From the NCBI GenBank assembly GCA_021778815.1, contig JAJYBW010000062.1, forward strand, positions 1-11,844: a DNA stretch of 11,844 bases, in the 5' to 3' direction. Below the pieces are notes generated by a model, which saw nothing but the letters and a program-made list of their open reading frames with translations, ran no database searches and had not been told where the DNA came from. Positions within the stretch are counted from its first letter, which is position 1, and every line of letters starts with the position of its first letter. The translations under genes were made by a program, and so were the position numbers. Of this stretch, positions 1 through 5,793 are shown piece by piece. This DNA is from Acidobacteriota bacterium (GTDB lineage Bacteria > Acidobacteriota > Terriglobia > Terriglobales > Acidobacteriaceae).

Positions 1-993
1 GGCGACGTTCAGGTGGGGAACGGGCGAGCTGTGCAACTGGTTCACCCAGGCTTCCTTCTGCCAGAAGTCGTCGTAGTTGGGGTGAGCCATGATGTCGTTC
101 CAGTAGGGAATCGAGCCGTGGAGATAGTTCGCGTTCGCGTTGGTGAGCGGCCCGAGGTTGAGATACCACTGATAGGTGTCGTAGGTGTCGAAGTCGAAGT
201 GCTTGTTGGTGTTTTTGTCGGCCTGCTCCATGACGGAATACTCGAACGCGTAGCTTTCGCGCAGCGCGCCGTAGCGGTGCATGTCGTCGTTCATCCACTG
301 ATCGACGGGCGCGGCCTGTTCACTGACGGCCTTCAGATGCGGGTTGGGATGAAGCAGGGTCAGGCCCGCCGTTAATCCGTTATAGGAGACGCCGTAGATG
401 CCCACGCGGCCGTTGTTGTTGGGGACGTTTTTCACCAGCCAGCTGATGGTGTCGTAGGCATCGTTGGTTTCGTTGGTTTGTTTGGGGTCATTGGCATCGT
501 AGCGCGAGGTAAGGAGAAAGACTCCTTCGGACTTGAAACGCCCGCGCAAATTTTGAATGACGAAAATGTATCCGTCGGCGGCTAGTTCTTTCCAGGTTGT
601 CGGCACCCATTCGGCTCCGTTTTTTGCGGCGGCTTTGTCGAAGTCTTCTTGCGTGGGGACACCGTAGGGAGTGCGCGTCAACAAAATGGGAAGCGGCCTG
701 GCTTGATCTCTGCGCGAGATGACGACAGTCTGCAGGCGAATGCCATCGCGCATGGGGACCATAAACTCCTGTACACGCCAGATGCTCTGGATGGCTGCGG
801 GCGCAGTCGCGGGGGCGGACGAACCGTTAAAGGAGGGAACCTGGGCGCGCCCATTCGAGCTGAACACAGTGACGAGTAGCAGGACGAGTACCAAGAAGGC
901 TGAGCGAAATGAACCAGTGCGCAACCGCTGTCGGAATTTGTCGGCGGAGCAGGGTTCAGGTGCATTCGAATTCAGTAGGACAGCCATGCGCAT
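1..993 (-). CDS. CocE/NonD-family (S15-type) secreted hydrolase, 3' part cut by window edge
   Basis: This partial gene runs leftward off the window; 331 codons are visible and the C-terminus is missing. The ATG at 993 is preceded by an AGAGG ribosome site. The N-terminus has a basic stretch and then a hydrophobic run (about residues 28-44) ending near GRAQ, a likely Sec signal. After it come VPMRDGIRLQTVV and LLTRTPYG, typical of the X-Pro dipeptidyl-peptidase/CocE alpha/beta-hydrolase fold. GVSYNGLTA holds the nucleophile elbow, with Ser at about residue 203. The visible part ends at VPHLNVA, which in this family usually precedes the Gly-Trp-Trp-Asp stretch. The acid and His residues lie outside the window. 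Members of the family cleave acyl-amino-acid esters, cocaine esters, glutaryl-cephalosporins or X-Pro peptides; the substrate here cannot be told. It is divergent from the BlaI/M56 pair. Family assignment is firm, function open. Confidence 0.88.
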   Translation of the reverse strand, partial: MRMAVLLNSNAPEPCSADKFRQRLRTGSFRSAFLVLVLLLVTVFSSNGRAQVPSFNGSSAPATAPAAIQSIWRVQEFMVPMRDGIRLQTVVISRRDQARPLPILLTRTPYGVPTQEDFDKAAAKNGAEWVPTTWKELAADGYIFVIQNLRGRFKSEGVFLLTSRYDANDPKQTNETNDAYDTISWLVKNVPNNNGRVGIYGVSYNGLTAGLTLLHPNPHLKAVSEQAAPVDQWMNDDMHRYGALRESYAFEYSVMEQADKNTNKHFDFDTYDTYQWYLNLGPLTNANANYLHGSIPYWNDIMAHPNYDDFWQKEAWVNQLHSSPVPHLNVA

Positions 994-1038
994 GGGACCT
1001 CTTCGAGCGATTGTACGGAGTGCGGGAGAGAGACGGCC

Positions 1039-1044
1039 AGTATA
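1039..1044 (-). promoter_or_regulatory. Possible -10 box of the CocE-like gene
   Basis: Read on the minus strand, TATACT lies about 46 bp upstream of the ATG at 993. The -35 position at 17-bp spacing (1062-1067) reads TTTTCG, a poor match. The assignment is weak; it is simply the best -10-like hexamer in the leader. Confidence 0.3.
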
Positions 1045-1101
1045 TAAGCGAACACTGCCATCGAAAAGGCGGAAGAGATAGGAACTGGGGTGGGGAGAAT
1101 T

Positions 1102-1166
1102 TATCTCCTATATTTATAGTTGACAGGGCAACTCCTATGGGAGTAGTACTACGTGCATAGGAGATA
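1102..1166. promoter_or_regulatory. Operator-like cluster: three CTCCTAT motifs before the BlaI-like gene
   Basis: The 7-mer CTCCTAT occurs at 1105-1111 and 1132-1138, and inverted (ATAGGAG) at 1157-1163. The outer two extend to a perfect 10-bp inverted repeat, TATCTCCTAT (1102-1111) with ATAGGAGATA (1157-1166). The middle copy sits in its own dyad, ACTCC-TATG-GGAGT (1131-1144). The last copy also supplies the AGGAG ribosome site of the BlaI-like gene. BlaI/MecI repressors bind dyads in their own promoters and in a divergent target's promoter, so this cluster is a good candidate operator. It differs in sequence from the staphylococcal TACA/TGTA box. Protein binding is inferred. Confidence 0.5.
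1120..1149 (+). promoter_or_regulatory. Probable promoter of the BlaI/M56 operon with overlapping palindrome
   Basis: A perfect -35 box TTGACA lies at 1120-1125. At 17-18 bp spacing the -10 region reads GTAGTA or TAGTAC (1143-1149), a moderate match. This -10 region lies within the perfect 10-bp palindrome GTAGTACTAC (1143-1152), a natural place for autorepression. The ATG at 1170 follows about 20 bp later, so the leader is very short. Confidence 0.5.
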
Positions 1167-1169
1167 GGT

Positions 1170-1544
1170 ATGGCGAAAAAGGGTGAAAGCCTGACCCGGC
1201 TGGAGCTGGAGATCATGCAGGCGATCTGGAAGCGTGGCGCCAGCAATGTGGGCGAGGTGCAGCAGGGGCTGGGGCGTGAACTGGCATATACGACGGTGCA
1301 GACCGTGTTGAATACGCTGCATCGCAAGGGCAAACTGCGGCGCAAGCTGGATGGACGCGCGTATGTCTACAGTGCCGCGGTGACCGAGGCGAAGGCGCTG
1401 CGACATGCGGTGCGCGACCTGGTGGATCGCATGTTTGGCGGGTCAAGCGAAGAACTGGTGTTGAGTCTGATCAAGAGCCGCGAGATCGATCCGGAACGGA
1501 TTGCGCGTTTGAGCCGTGAGCTGGACGAAGAGGAGGAATGGTGA
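1170..1544 (+). CDS. BlaI/MecI-family transcriptional repressor
   Basis: This 124-residue protein has the usual length for the family. Residues 8-75 form the winged-helix DNA-binding domain: LTRLELEIMQAIWKRG is helix 1, LAYTTVQTVLNTLHRKG is the recognition helix region, and AYVYSAA is the wing end. The C-terminal part (about 78-124, including SSEELVLSLI) is the dimerisation helix region. Family members repress their own operon and target genes until a membrane M56 sensor-protease inactivates them. The next gene is such a protease and overlaps by one base (TGATG), so the two form a regulator-sensor unit. The start is supported by AGGAG at 1160-1164. The target is not shown by the sequence; the divergent CocE-like hydrolase is an obvious candidate. 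No beta-lactamase is present in the window. Confidence 0.9.
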   Translation: MAKKGESLTRLELEIMQAIWKRGASNVGEVQQGLGRELAYTTVQTVLNTLHRKGKLRRKLDGRAYVYSAAVTEAKALRHAVRDLVDRMFGGSSEELVLSLIKSREIDPERIARLSRELDEEEEW

Positions 1545-2863
1545 TGGAGCGGTCTAGCTTGATTTGGCTGGTCGATTACGGGATGAATTCTGCGTGGCAG
1601 CTGCCGCTGGTATTTCTGGTCGCGTGGGTGGTGGCGCGATTGGTGACTCGACTGTACTCGGCTGCAGCGGTGCATCGGACCTGGGTGAGCGCGATGGTGT
1701 TGGCGACGGTACTGCCGGCGGTTCGATTGCAGATGTGGCCGAGATTTCCGTGGGGGCGCCCGGCTGTTGTCGCAGACAACCACGTGCAGGTGACGATGAT
1801 GCCGGGAACGGCCGTGGCGGAAGGACATCTGCAGTTGTCGTTCACGATGATGGCGATTTTGCTGACGGTCTACGGCGCGGTCATCTTGTATTTTGCCGGA
1901 CGCATTGTGTGGGGCGTGTGGAAGACGCGGTCGCTGTGCGGGCGCTCGTCGGCGGTGCAGCTGTCGGAGGGATTGCAACTGCGGTGGGATGCGTTGTGTC
2001 GGCGGATGGGAGTGACGCAGGTTACGTTGTGCGAATCGTCTGCGGTTGCGGGGCCGGCGATGGTAGGACTGCAAACGGTGCTGCTGCCGGCTGGATTCAT
2101 AGGGAAGGTGCAGGAGGGGGATCTGGAGGCGGCGTTGGCGCACGAGCTGGCGCATGTTCGGCGCCGGGACTATGTGAAAAATGTGGGATTTGCCGTGCTG
2201 ATGTTGCCGGTCGCGTACCATCCGTGCGGGTGGTGGATCAAGAAGGCGCTGGAGGAGAGTCGCGAAACTGTGTGCGATGCAATGGCGGCCGAGGCATTGG
2301 AAAGCAGACGTACGTATGCAGGTTCGCTGTTGCGCCTTGCGATGGTGATCCCGGCGGGGCTGCGAGGGGGAGCGACAGCAGCGGTTGGAATTTTTGAAGG
2401 CAACACTCTTGAAAGGAGGGTGAGGACGATGATGGAGCGAGGGGAGCGACTGAGAGGCGCAGCCCGCATGGCCGCGATTTTCGCGGTGATGCTGCTGAGT
2501 GGGGCGGCGGTGGTGAGCATGGTCGGGACACATGTGACAGTGCAGGCGGCAGACACAGCAGCAGCGAAGAAGCAGGCGCTGCATGTTCGGTCTGGAGTGA
2601 TGGCTGCGCGCATTGTGTCGCAGGTGCAGCCGAAGTATCCAGAGGCGGCCAAGAAAGCGAAGATCCATGGAGCTGTCGTATTGCATGTGACAATCGGGAA
2701 GGATGGGACTGTCAAAAACCTGAAAGTCGTTTCGGGTCCGAAAGAACTCCGGCGATCGGCGGCGGACGCAGTGCGACAGTGGACGTACAAGCCATATCTC
2801 GTGGATGGAAATGCCGTTGAGGTTGACACAACGATAACTGTGATCTACACGCTCAATGAGTAG
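1544..2863 (+). CDS. BlaR1-like M56 zinc metallopeptidase with C-terminal TonB domain
   Basis: The protein has 439 residues from the ATG at 1544. That start has AGGAGG at 1531-1536 with a 7-base spacer; the in-frame ATG at 1538 is only one base from the same site and is less likely. Membrane helices lie near 16-38, 46-62, 102-120 and 309-328. The zinc motif HELAH is at 200-204, followed by the ESRETVCD stretch (about 239-246) expected to give the third ligand. This is the M56 core of BlaR1/MecR1. The penicillin-binding sensor domain of BlaR1 is absent. Instead, after the last helix, residues about 357-436 form a TonB C-terminal domain (PKYPEAAKKAKIHGAVVLHVTIGKDG ending in a beta-strand TITVIYTL). 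Such fusions occur in diderms and would put the TonB fold in the periplasm. Likely role: sense an envelope signal and inactivate the BlaI-like partner. Confidence 0.87.
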   Translation: MERSSLIWLVDYGMNSAWQLPLVFLVAWVVARLVTRLYSAAAVHRTWVSAMVLATVLPAVRLQMWPRFPWGRPAVVADNHVQVTMMPGTAVAEGHLQLSFTMMAILLTVYGAVILYFAGRIVWGVWKTRSLCGRSSAVQLSEGLQLRWDALCRRMGVTQVTLCESSAVAGPAMVGLQTVLLPAGFIGKVQEGDLEAALAHELAHVRRRDYVKNVGFAVLMLPVAYHPCGWWIKKALEESRETVCDAMAAEALESRRTYAGSLLRLAMVIPAGLRGGATAAVGIFEGNTLERRVRTMMERGERLRGAARMAAIFAVMLLSGAAVVSMVGTHVTVQAADTAAAKKQALHVRSGVMAARIVSQVQPKYPEAAKKAKIHGAVVLHVTIGKDGTVKNLKVVSGPKELRRSAADAVRQWTYKPYLVDGNAVEVDTTITVIYTLNE

Positions 2864-2913
2864 AGCACTCAAGGGCAGAGAGCGAGGGAAGTTCACTCGG
2901 TAGGGAACAGACT

Positions 2914-2915
2914 TA
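2914..2915. repeat. TA target-site duplication, left copy
   Basis: TA directly precedes the left end of the insertion sequence and matches TA at 3735-3736 after the right end. A TA duplication fits the IS427/IS1031-type branch of IS5. Confidence 0.6.
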
Positions 2916-2931
2916 GGGCGTGTTCACACTA
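2916..2931 (+). repeat. Left terminal inverted repeat of the IS
   Basis: GGGCGTGTTCACACTA is identical over 16 bp to the reverse complement of 3719-3734. Confidence 0.9.
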
Positions 2932-2963
2932 TACGCTGAATATTTGTTAAGCTCGATTCAGCG

Positions 2964-3721
2964 ATGGAGATTACAGAGGCGCAGTACGAGCGGATCAAGA
3001 GTGCGTTGCCGGTGCAGCGGGGCAACGTGAGTCTGAGCAACCTGCAGGTATTGAACGCAGTTTTGTACGTTGCCGAGCAGGGATGCAAGTGGCGCGGTCT
3101 GCCGAAGCGATTCGGCCGGTGGCACACTGTCTACACTCGCATGAACCGATGGTCCAGGAACGGAGTGATGGACCGTGTTTTCGAGAAGCTGCAGGTGGAG
3201 CAGATTGTCCGCATCAAGCTGGAAGCGGTGTGTCTGGACTCGACCTCGGTGAAGGTGCATCCGGATGGAACGGGCGCTCTAAAAAAAACGGCCCACAGGC
3301 CATCGGCAAATCGCGCGGCGGATGGAACACCAAGATTCATATGGTTGCCGCGGATGCTCGAACGGCCATAGCGTTCGCTCTGTCGCCCGGCAATATGCAC
3401 GATGCGCCGGAAGGCCGCGAGTTGCTGTGGGAGCTTCCACGAATGCCGGAAGGCTTGCCGATGCTGATGGATCGCGCGTATGAAGGCGACGAAACCAGGC
3501 AGTTGGTGTTCGACCTCGGCATGGTGCCGGTGGTGCCGCCGAAATGCAATCGTGTCGATCCGTGGACCTATGACCGAGCGCTCTATCGCAAGCGCAACGA
3601 GATCGAAAGGCTGTTCCGCAGGCTGAAAGGGTTCCGCAGAATCTTCTCCCGCTTCGAGAAACTGGATGTCCTGTTCCTCGGCTTCCTCAACTTCGCTCTC
3701 ATCGTCGAAGCCTTGCGTTAG
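2964..3721 (+). CDS. IS5-family transposase, two frames joined by -1 frameshift
   Basis: Frame one runs 2964-3371 by itself and gives the N-terminal DUF4096-type domain plus the first catalytic Asp. Frame two continues to 3721. Slippage on the A-run at 3281-3288 joins them into a 252-residue protein. In that product the triad is D92 (CLDSTS), D170 (LMDRAY) and E215. The signature Y-(2)-R-(3)-E-(6)-K is exact: Y208, R211, E215, K222. The TAG stop at 3719-3721 lies inside the right terminal repeat. Without slippage the first frame reads into about 28 unrelated residues and ends at 3371, lacking two catalytic residues. The enzyme cuts and joins its own ends. The frameshift position matches known IS5 relatives, so it is read here as programmed rather than as decay. 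Confidence 0.88.
3281..3288 (+). promoter_or_regulatory. A_AAA_AAA programmed -1 frameshift site
   Basis: Eight A residues follow CT. In the first frame the codons are CTA AAA AAA ACG, so the heptamer A_AAA_AAA sits in exactly the register needed for tandem -1 slippage. After slippage the next codon is AAC and the protein continues NGPQAIGK. No clear downstream stem was worked out. Confidence 0.8.
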
Positions 3722-3734
3722 TGTGAACACGCCC
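3719..3734 (-). repeat. Right terminal inverted repeat of the IS
   Basis: The reverse complement is GGGCGTGTTCACACTA, identical to 2916-2931. The first three bases on the plus strand (TAG) are the transposase stop codon. Confidence 0.9.
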
Positions 3735-3736
3735 TA
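3735..3736. repeat. TA target-site duplication, right copy
   Basis: TA directly follows the right end of the insertion sequence and pairs with TA at 2914-2915. Confidence 0.6.
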
Positions 3737-3765
3737 GTTCGCGTCAAGGGTTCGGTGGAGGCATA

Positions 3766-3792
3766 GGTCAGCGGTTTGCCGCTGGCCTTTTT
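3766..3792 (+). terminator. Rho-independent terminator, probably of the BlaI/M56 operon
   Basis: GGTCAGCGG pairs with CCGCTGGCC (one G-U) around a TTTG loop and is followed by five T. No other rightward gene except the IS lies between it and the M56 stop. The insertion has therefore separated the operon from its own terminator by about 0.8 kb. Confidence 0.85.
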
Positions 3793-3892
3793 ATGTGGGG
3801 GGGAACTGAGTCGGCGCGAAATTGACGCTGGGCGGTTCTTTGCGCGGATCGAGAACGCGGTTTGCGGCATGAAACCCGGGGACTTCCTAAGG

Positions 3893-3908
3893 TGTGATAA
3901 CTGTCACA
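3893..3908. promoter_or_regulatory. CRP-type binding site, perfect TGTGA-N6-TCACA
   Basis: TGTGATAACTGTCACA matches all ten conserved bases of the CRP consensus. Its centre (3900.5) is 28.5 bp before the first base of a -10-like TATATT at 3929-3934. A start near 3941-3942 would place the site at about -40.5 to -41.5, the class II activator position. It most likely drives the cytochrome cluster. Which CRP/FNR-family protein binds is unknown; none is encoded here. Confidence 0.68.
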
Positions 3909-3928
3909 GGCAACGATCCATTGAGTTT

Positions 3929-3934
3929 TATATT
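3929..3934 (+). promoter_or_regulatory. -10 box of the cytochrome cluster promoter
   Basis: TATATT matches the -10 consensus at five of six bases. The -35 region is replaced by the CRP-type site, as is common at activator-dependent promoters. The predicted leader of about 70 bases carries two small stems: GTTG-AGAG-CAAC (3943-3954) and AGCCC/GGGCT (3972-3989). Confidence 0.5.
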
Positions 3935-4012
3935 CTTCACAGGTTGAGAGCAACACCTGTAAGGTGTGCGAAGCCCTTCAAATCGGGCTGAATCTCCTTC
4001 GAAGAGGGAACC

Positions 4013-4333
4013 ATGAATCGACGCAAAACAGTATTGGCCACCCTGGCGTTCGTGAGCCTGGCTACGTGCACCGTGCTTGCCCAAAGCAGCGGAGCGGATA
4101 CCTACAAGAGCAAATGCGCCATGTGTCACAGTGCCGACGGCAGCGCCAGTTCGGGTGCGGGAAAGGCAATGCACGTCCCCTCGCTGCTGACGCCGGAGGC
4201 GAAGAAGGCATCGACAGCGAGCTACGTGGCGATCGTGAAGGAAGGCAAGGGGAAAATGCCGGCCTATGGCACCAAGCTTTCGGGGCCGGAGATCAATGCT
4301 GTCGTTGCATACATTCGGACCTTGCAGAAGTAG
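4013..4333 (+). CDS. Small exported class I cytochrome c (monoheme)
   Basis: This 106-residue protein begins with a Sec signal (MNRRK, hydrophobic run, cut near VLAQ at about residue 23). The heme site is CAMCH at 35-39, in the context YKSKCAMCH. A Met in the later GKMPAY motif (about 82) would be the sixth ligand, and INAVVAYIRTLQ is the closing helix. The size and layout fit a c6/c553-like periplasmic electron shuttle. The ATG has GAAGAGGG just upstream. It is first in the cytochrome cluster, about 70 bases after the predicted transcription start, and would pass electrons to or from the multiheme proteins encoded next. The exact partner is inferred from position only. Confidence 0.92.
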   Translation: MNRRKTVLATLAFVSLATCTVLAQSSGADTYKSKCAMCHSADGSASSGAGKAMHVPSLLTPEAKKASTASYVAIVKEGKGKMPAYGTKLSGPEINAVVAYIRTLQK

Positions 4334-4349
4334 CAGCGGGAGCTAAGGC

Positions 4350-4371
4350 GGGGGGGGGAGAAGATCCCCCC
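4350..4371 (+). other. G9/C6 hairpin between the first two cytochrome genes
   Basis: A run of nine G (4350-4358) is followed by AGAAGAT and six C (4366-4371), allowing a six-pair all-GC stem. No T-run follows, so it is not a standard terminator. It may stabilise or attenuate the transcript and could explain higher output of the first gene. The G-run may also be length-unstable. Confidence 0.4.
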
Positions 4372-4533
4372 TCGTGGTGAAGATTGGTGCACTTGTTGTT
4401 TTTTGTTTTCCGCGCACAGAACGCGGCAGGGGTCAGAGACCCAATGAAAACTATTTCCTCCGTAGGAATGTACTTCCACAGCAATCCGGCCGGGCGTCAC
4501 CCTGATGATTTCTGCAGTGGAGGCGCCGGCCGG

Positions 4534-5793
4534 ATGCTTGTTTCTGGACGATTTGTTGCAGGGGCCGTGAAGCAGGACAACGGATTGAGCGCGTCGAGAC
4601 CGGGCAGCCGGGGAAGAATGCTGCTGGCCGGGCTGGTGGCGCTGCTGCTGTTGAGTTTGCCAAGGGTAATGCTGGCGAAGGATGCAGACTGCCTGTCGTG
4701 CCACTCCGATAAAACCATGCAGGATGCGTCGGGGAAGAATGTTGGGGTCGACGCGCCGCTGTTTCATTCCAGCGTTCACGGCAGCCTGGGGTGCAGCGAC
4801 TGCCATAGCGACGTTCACGACTATCCTCATCCTGAACATCCGGCGGCGGTGCAATGCGTGACCTGCCATGCGGACGAGAGCAAGGCGATTGCCGGCAGCA
4901 TCCACGCCAAGGCGAGTACGCATCCCTGCACCAGTTGCCATGGAAACGCGCATGAGATTTTTCCGAAGGGCGACCCTCGCTCGGCGGTGTATCCGCTGAA
5001 TATTCCGAAAACCTGCGGAACGTGCCATGGAAATCGCGCGCTGGCGCAGAAGTACGGACTGGAGAATGTGTACTCGGTGTACATGGATTCAATCCACGGC
5101 TATGCGGTGAGCAAAGAGGGGCTGCTGGTGGCGGCCAATTGCATGAGCTGCCATGGATCGCACAATATTTTGAGCCACAAAGATCCGCGCAGCCCGACGA
5201 ACAAAGCCAACATAGCCGCGACCTGCGGAAGCTGCCATGGCGGGGTGAAGGCGCAATACATGAGCGGCGTACACGGCAAGCAGATGGCAAGCGGCAACAT
5301 GAAGGCTCCGGTCTGCACGGACTGCCACACGGCGCATGCAATTCTGGAGCCCACGCTGGCAAGCTTTCGCATGCAGTCGACGCCGATTTGCGGATCGTGC
5401 CACAAGGAGCAGATGGCGACGTATCGAGATACCTTCCACTCGCAACTGGGATTGCTGGGTGGGTATGTGCAGACGGCGCGGTGCTGGGACTGCCATGGGG
5501 CGCATGAAGTATTGCCGGCCTCGGATCCTCGCTCGCCGGTGGCCAAGGCGAACCTGATCAAGACCTGCGGCAAGTGTCATGCGGACGCCAACGCGAGTTT
5601 TGTGGAGTATCAGCCGCACGCGAATCCACGGAATCGAAGCCTGAATCCGGAGCTCTATTACATTCGCTTGTTCATGAACCTATTATTGTGGAGCGTGCTC
5701 GGGTTCTTCGCGCTGCATACCCTGCTGTGGTTTATACGGTCGAAGCGGGAACAGGAAAAGAACGGGTCGACAGGGGAGGCGAAACATGACTGA
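4534..5793 (+). CDS. Eleven-heme membrane-anchored periplasmic cytochrome c
   Basis: The start is uncertain. The frame is open from 4384, but the ATG at 4534 has GGAGG ten bases upstream and gives 419 residues. The ATG at 4618 is an alternative directly before the signal helix. The hydrophobic stretch LLAGLVALLLLSLPRVMLA (about 30-48) is a signal peptide. Eleven CxxCH sites follow at about 53, 87, 108, 132, 161, 203, 231, 261, 286, 317 and 345. Many extra His residues (VHG, IHG, FHS, AH) can serve as distal ligands, and internal repeats of the type NIPKTCGTCHG and DPRSP occur, as in cytochrome c3/NrfB-like multiheme proteins. A C-terminal helix (about 374-402) anchors it with the heme domain outside. 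It overlaps the cytochrome b gene by 8 bp, pointing to a stable complex like CbcA with CbcB. Electron transfer between quinone and periplasm is inferred. Confidence 0.88.
   Translation: MLVSGRFVAGAVKQDNGLSASRPGSRGRMLLAGLVALLLLSLPRVMLAKDADCLSCHSDKTMQDASGKNVGVDAPLFHSSVHGSLGCSDCHSDVHDYPHPEHPAAVQCVTCHADESKAIAGSIHAKASTHPCTSCHGNAHEIFPKGDPRSAVYPLNIPKTCGTCHGNRALAQKYGLENVYSVYMDSIHGYAVSKEGLLVAANCMSCHGSHNILSHKDPRSPTNKANIAATCGSCHGGVKAQYMSGVHGKQMASGNMKAPVCTDCHTAHAILEPTLASFRMQSTPICGSCHKEQMATYRDTFHSQLGLLGGYVQTARCWDCHGAHEVLPASDPRSPVAKANLIKTCGKCHADANASFVEYQPHANPRNRSLNPELYYIRLFMNLLLWSVLGFFALHTLLWFIRSKREQEKNGSTGEAKHD

Larger units (their letters stand above)
2916..3734 (+). mobile_element. IS5-family insertion sequence, 819 bp, apparently intact
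   Basis: The element is bounded by perfect 16-bp inverted ends (GGGCGTGTTCACACTA) and flanked by TA on both sides. It holds one transposase read in two frames joined by a -1 slippage site, the organisation of the IS427-like subgroup of IS5. The DDE catalytic residues are all present, so it may still move. It landed between the M56 gene, which stops at 2863, and the terminator at 3766-3792. A copy number of two or more elsewhere in the genome would be expected for such an intact element. Confidence 0.9.

Noticed and set aside
678..965. Minus-strand 95-codon frame overlapping the signal region of the CocE-like gene
   Set aside because: It is out of frame with the CocE-like coding sequence, whose S15 motifs are clear in the other minus-strand frame.
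1367..2896. Long minus-strand open frame of about 509 codons opposite the M56 gene
   Set aside because: It is very rich in Arg, His, Gln and Pro, typical of an antisense shadow of a GC-rich gene, and covers a gene with clear HELAH and TonB domains.
3371..3721. Reading the two-frame transposase as a pseudogene
   Set aside because: The frame change occurs exactly at an in-register A_AAA_AAA site, the full DDE and Y-R-E-K signature is preserved, and the ends are perfect.
3776..3991. Open frame of 71 codons containing CDNCH, a heme-site lookalike, before the cytochrome cluster
   Set aside because: The CDNCH is simply the CRP-type palindrome TGTGATAACTGTCAC read as codons. The frame overlaps the terminator and the promoter, has no signal peptide and no ribosome site.
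4384..4533. N-terminal extension of the 11-heme cytochrome to 4384
   Set aside because: The first 50 residues show no family features, the ATG at 4384 lacks a ribosome site and the true signal helix begins about 80 residues later. A start at 4534 or 4618 is better supported.
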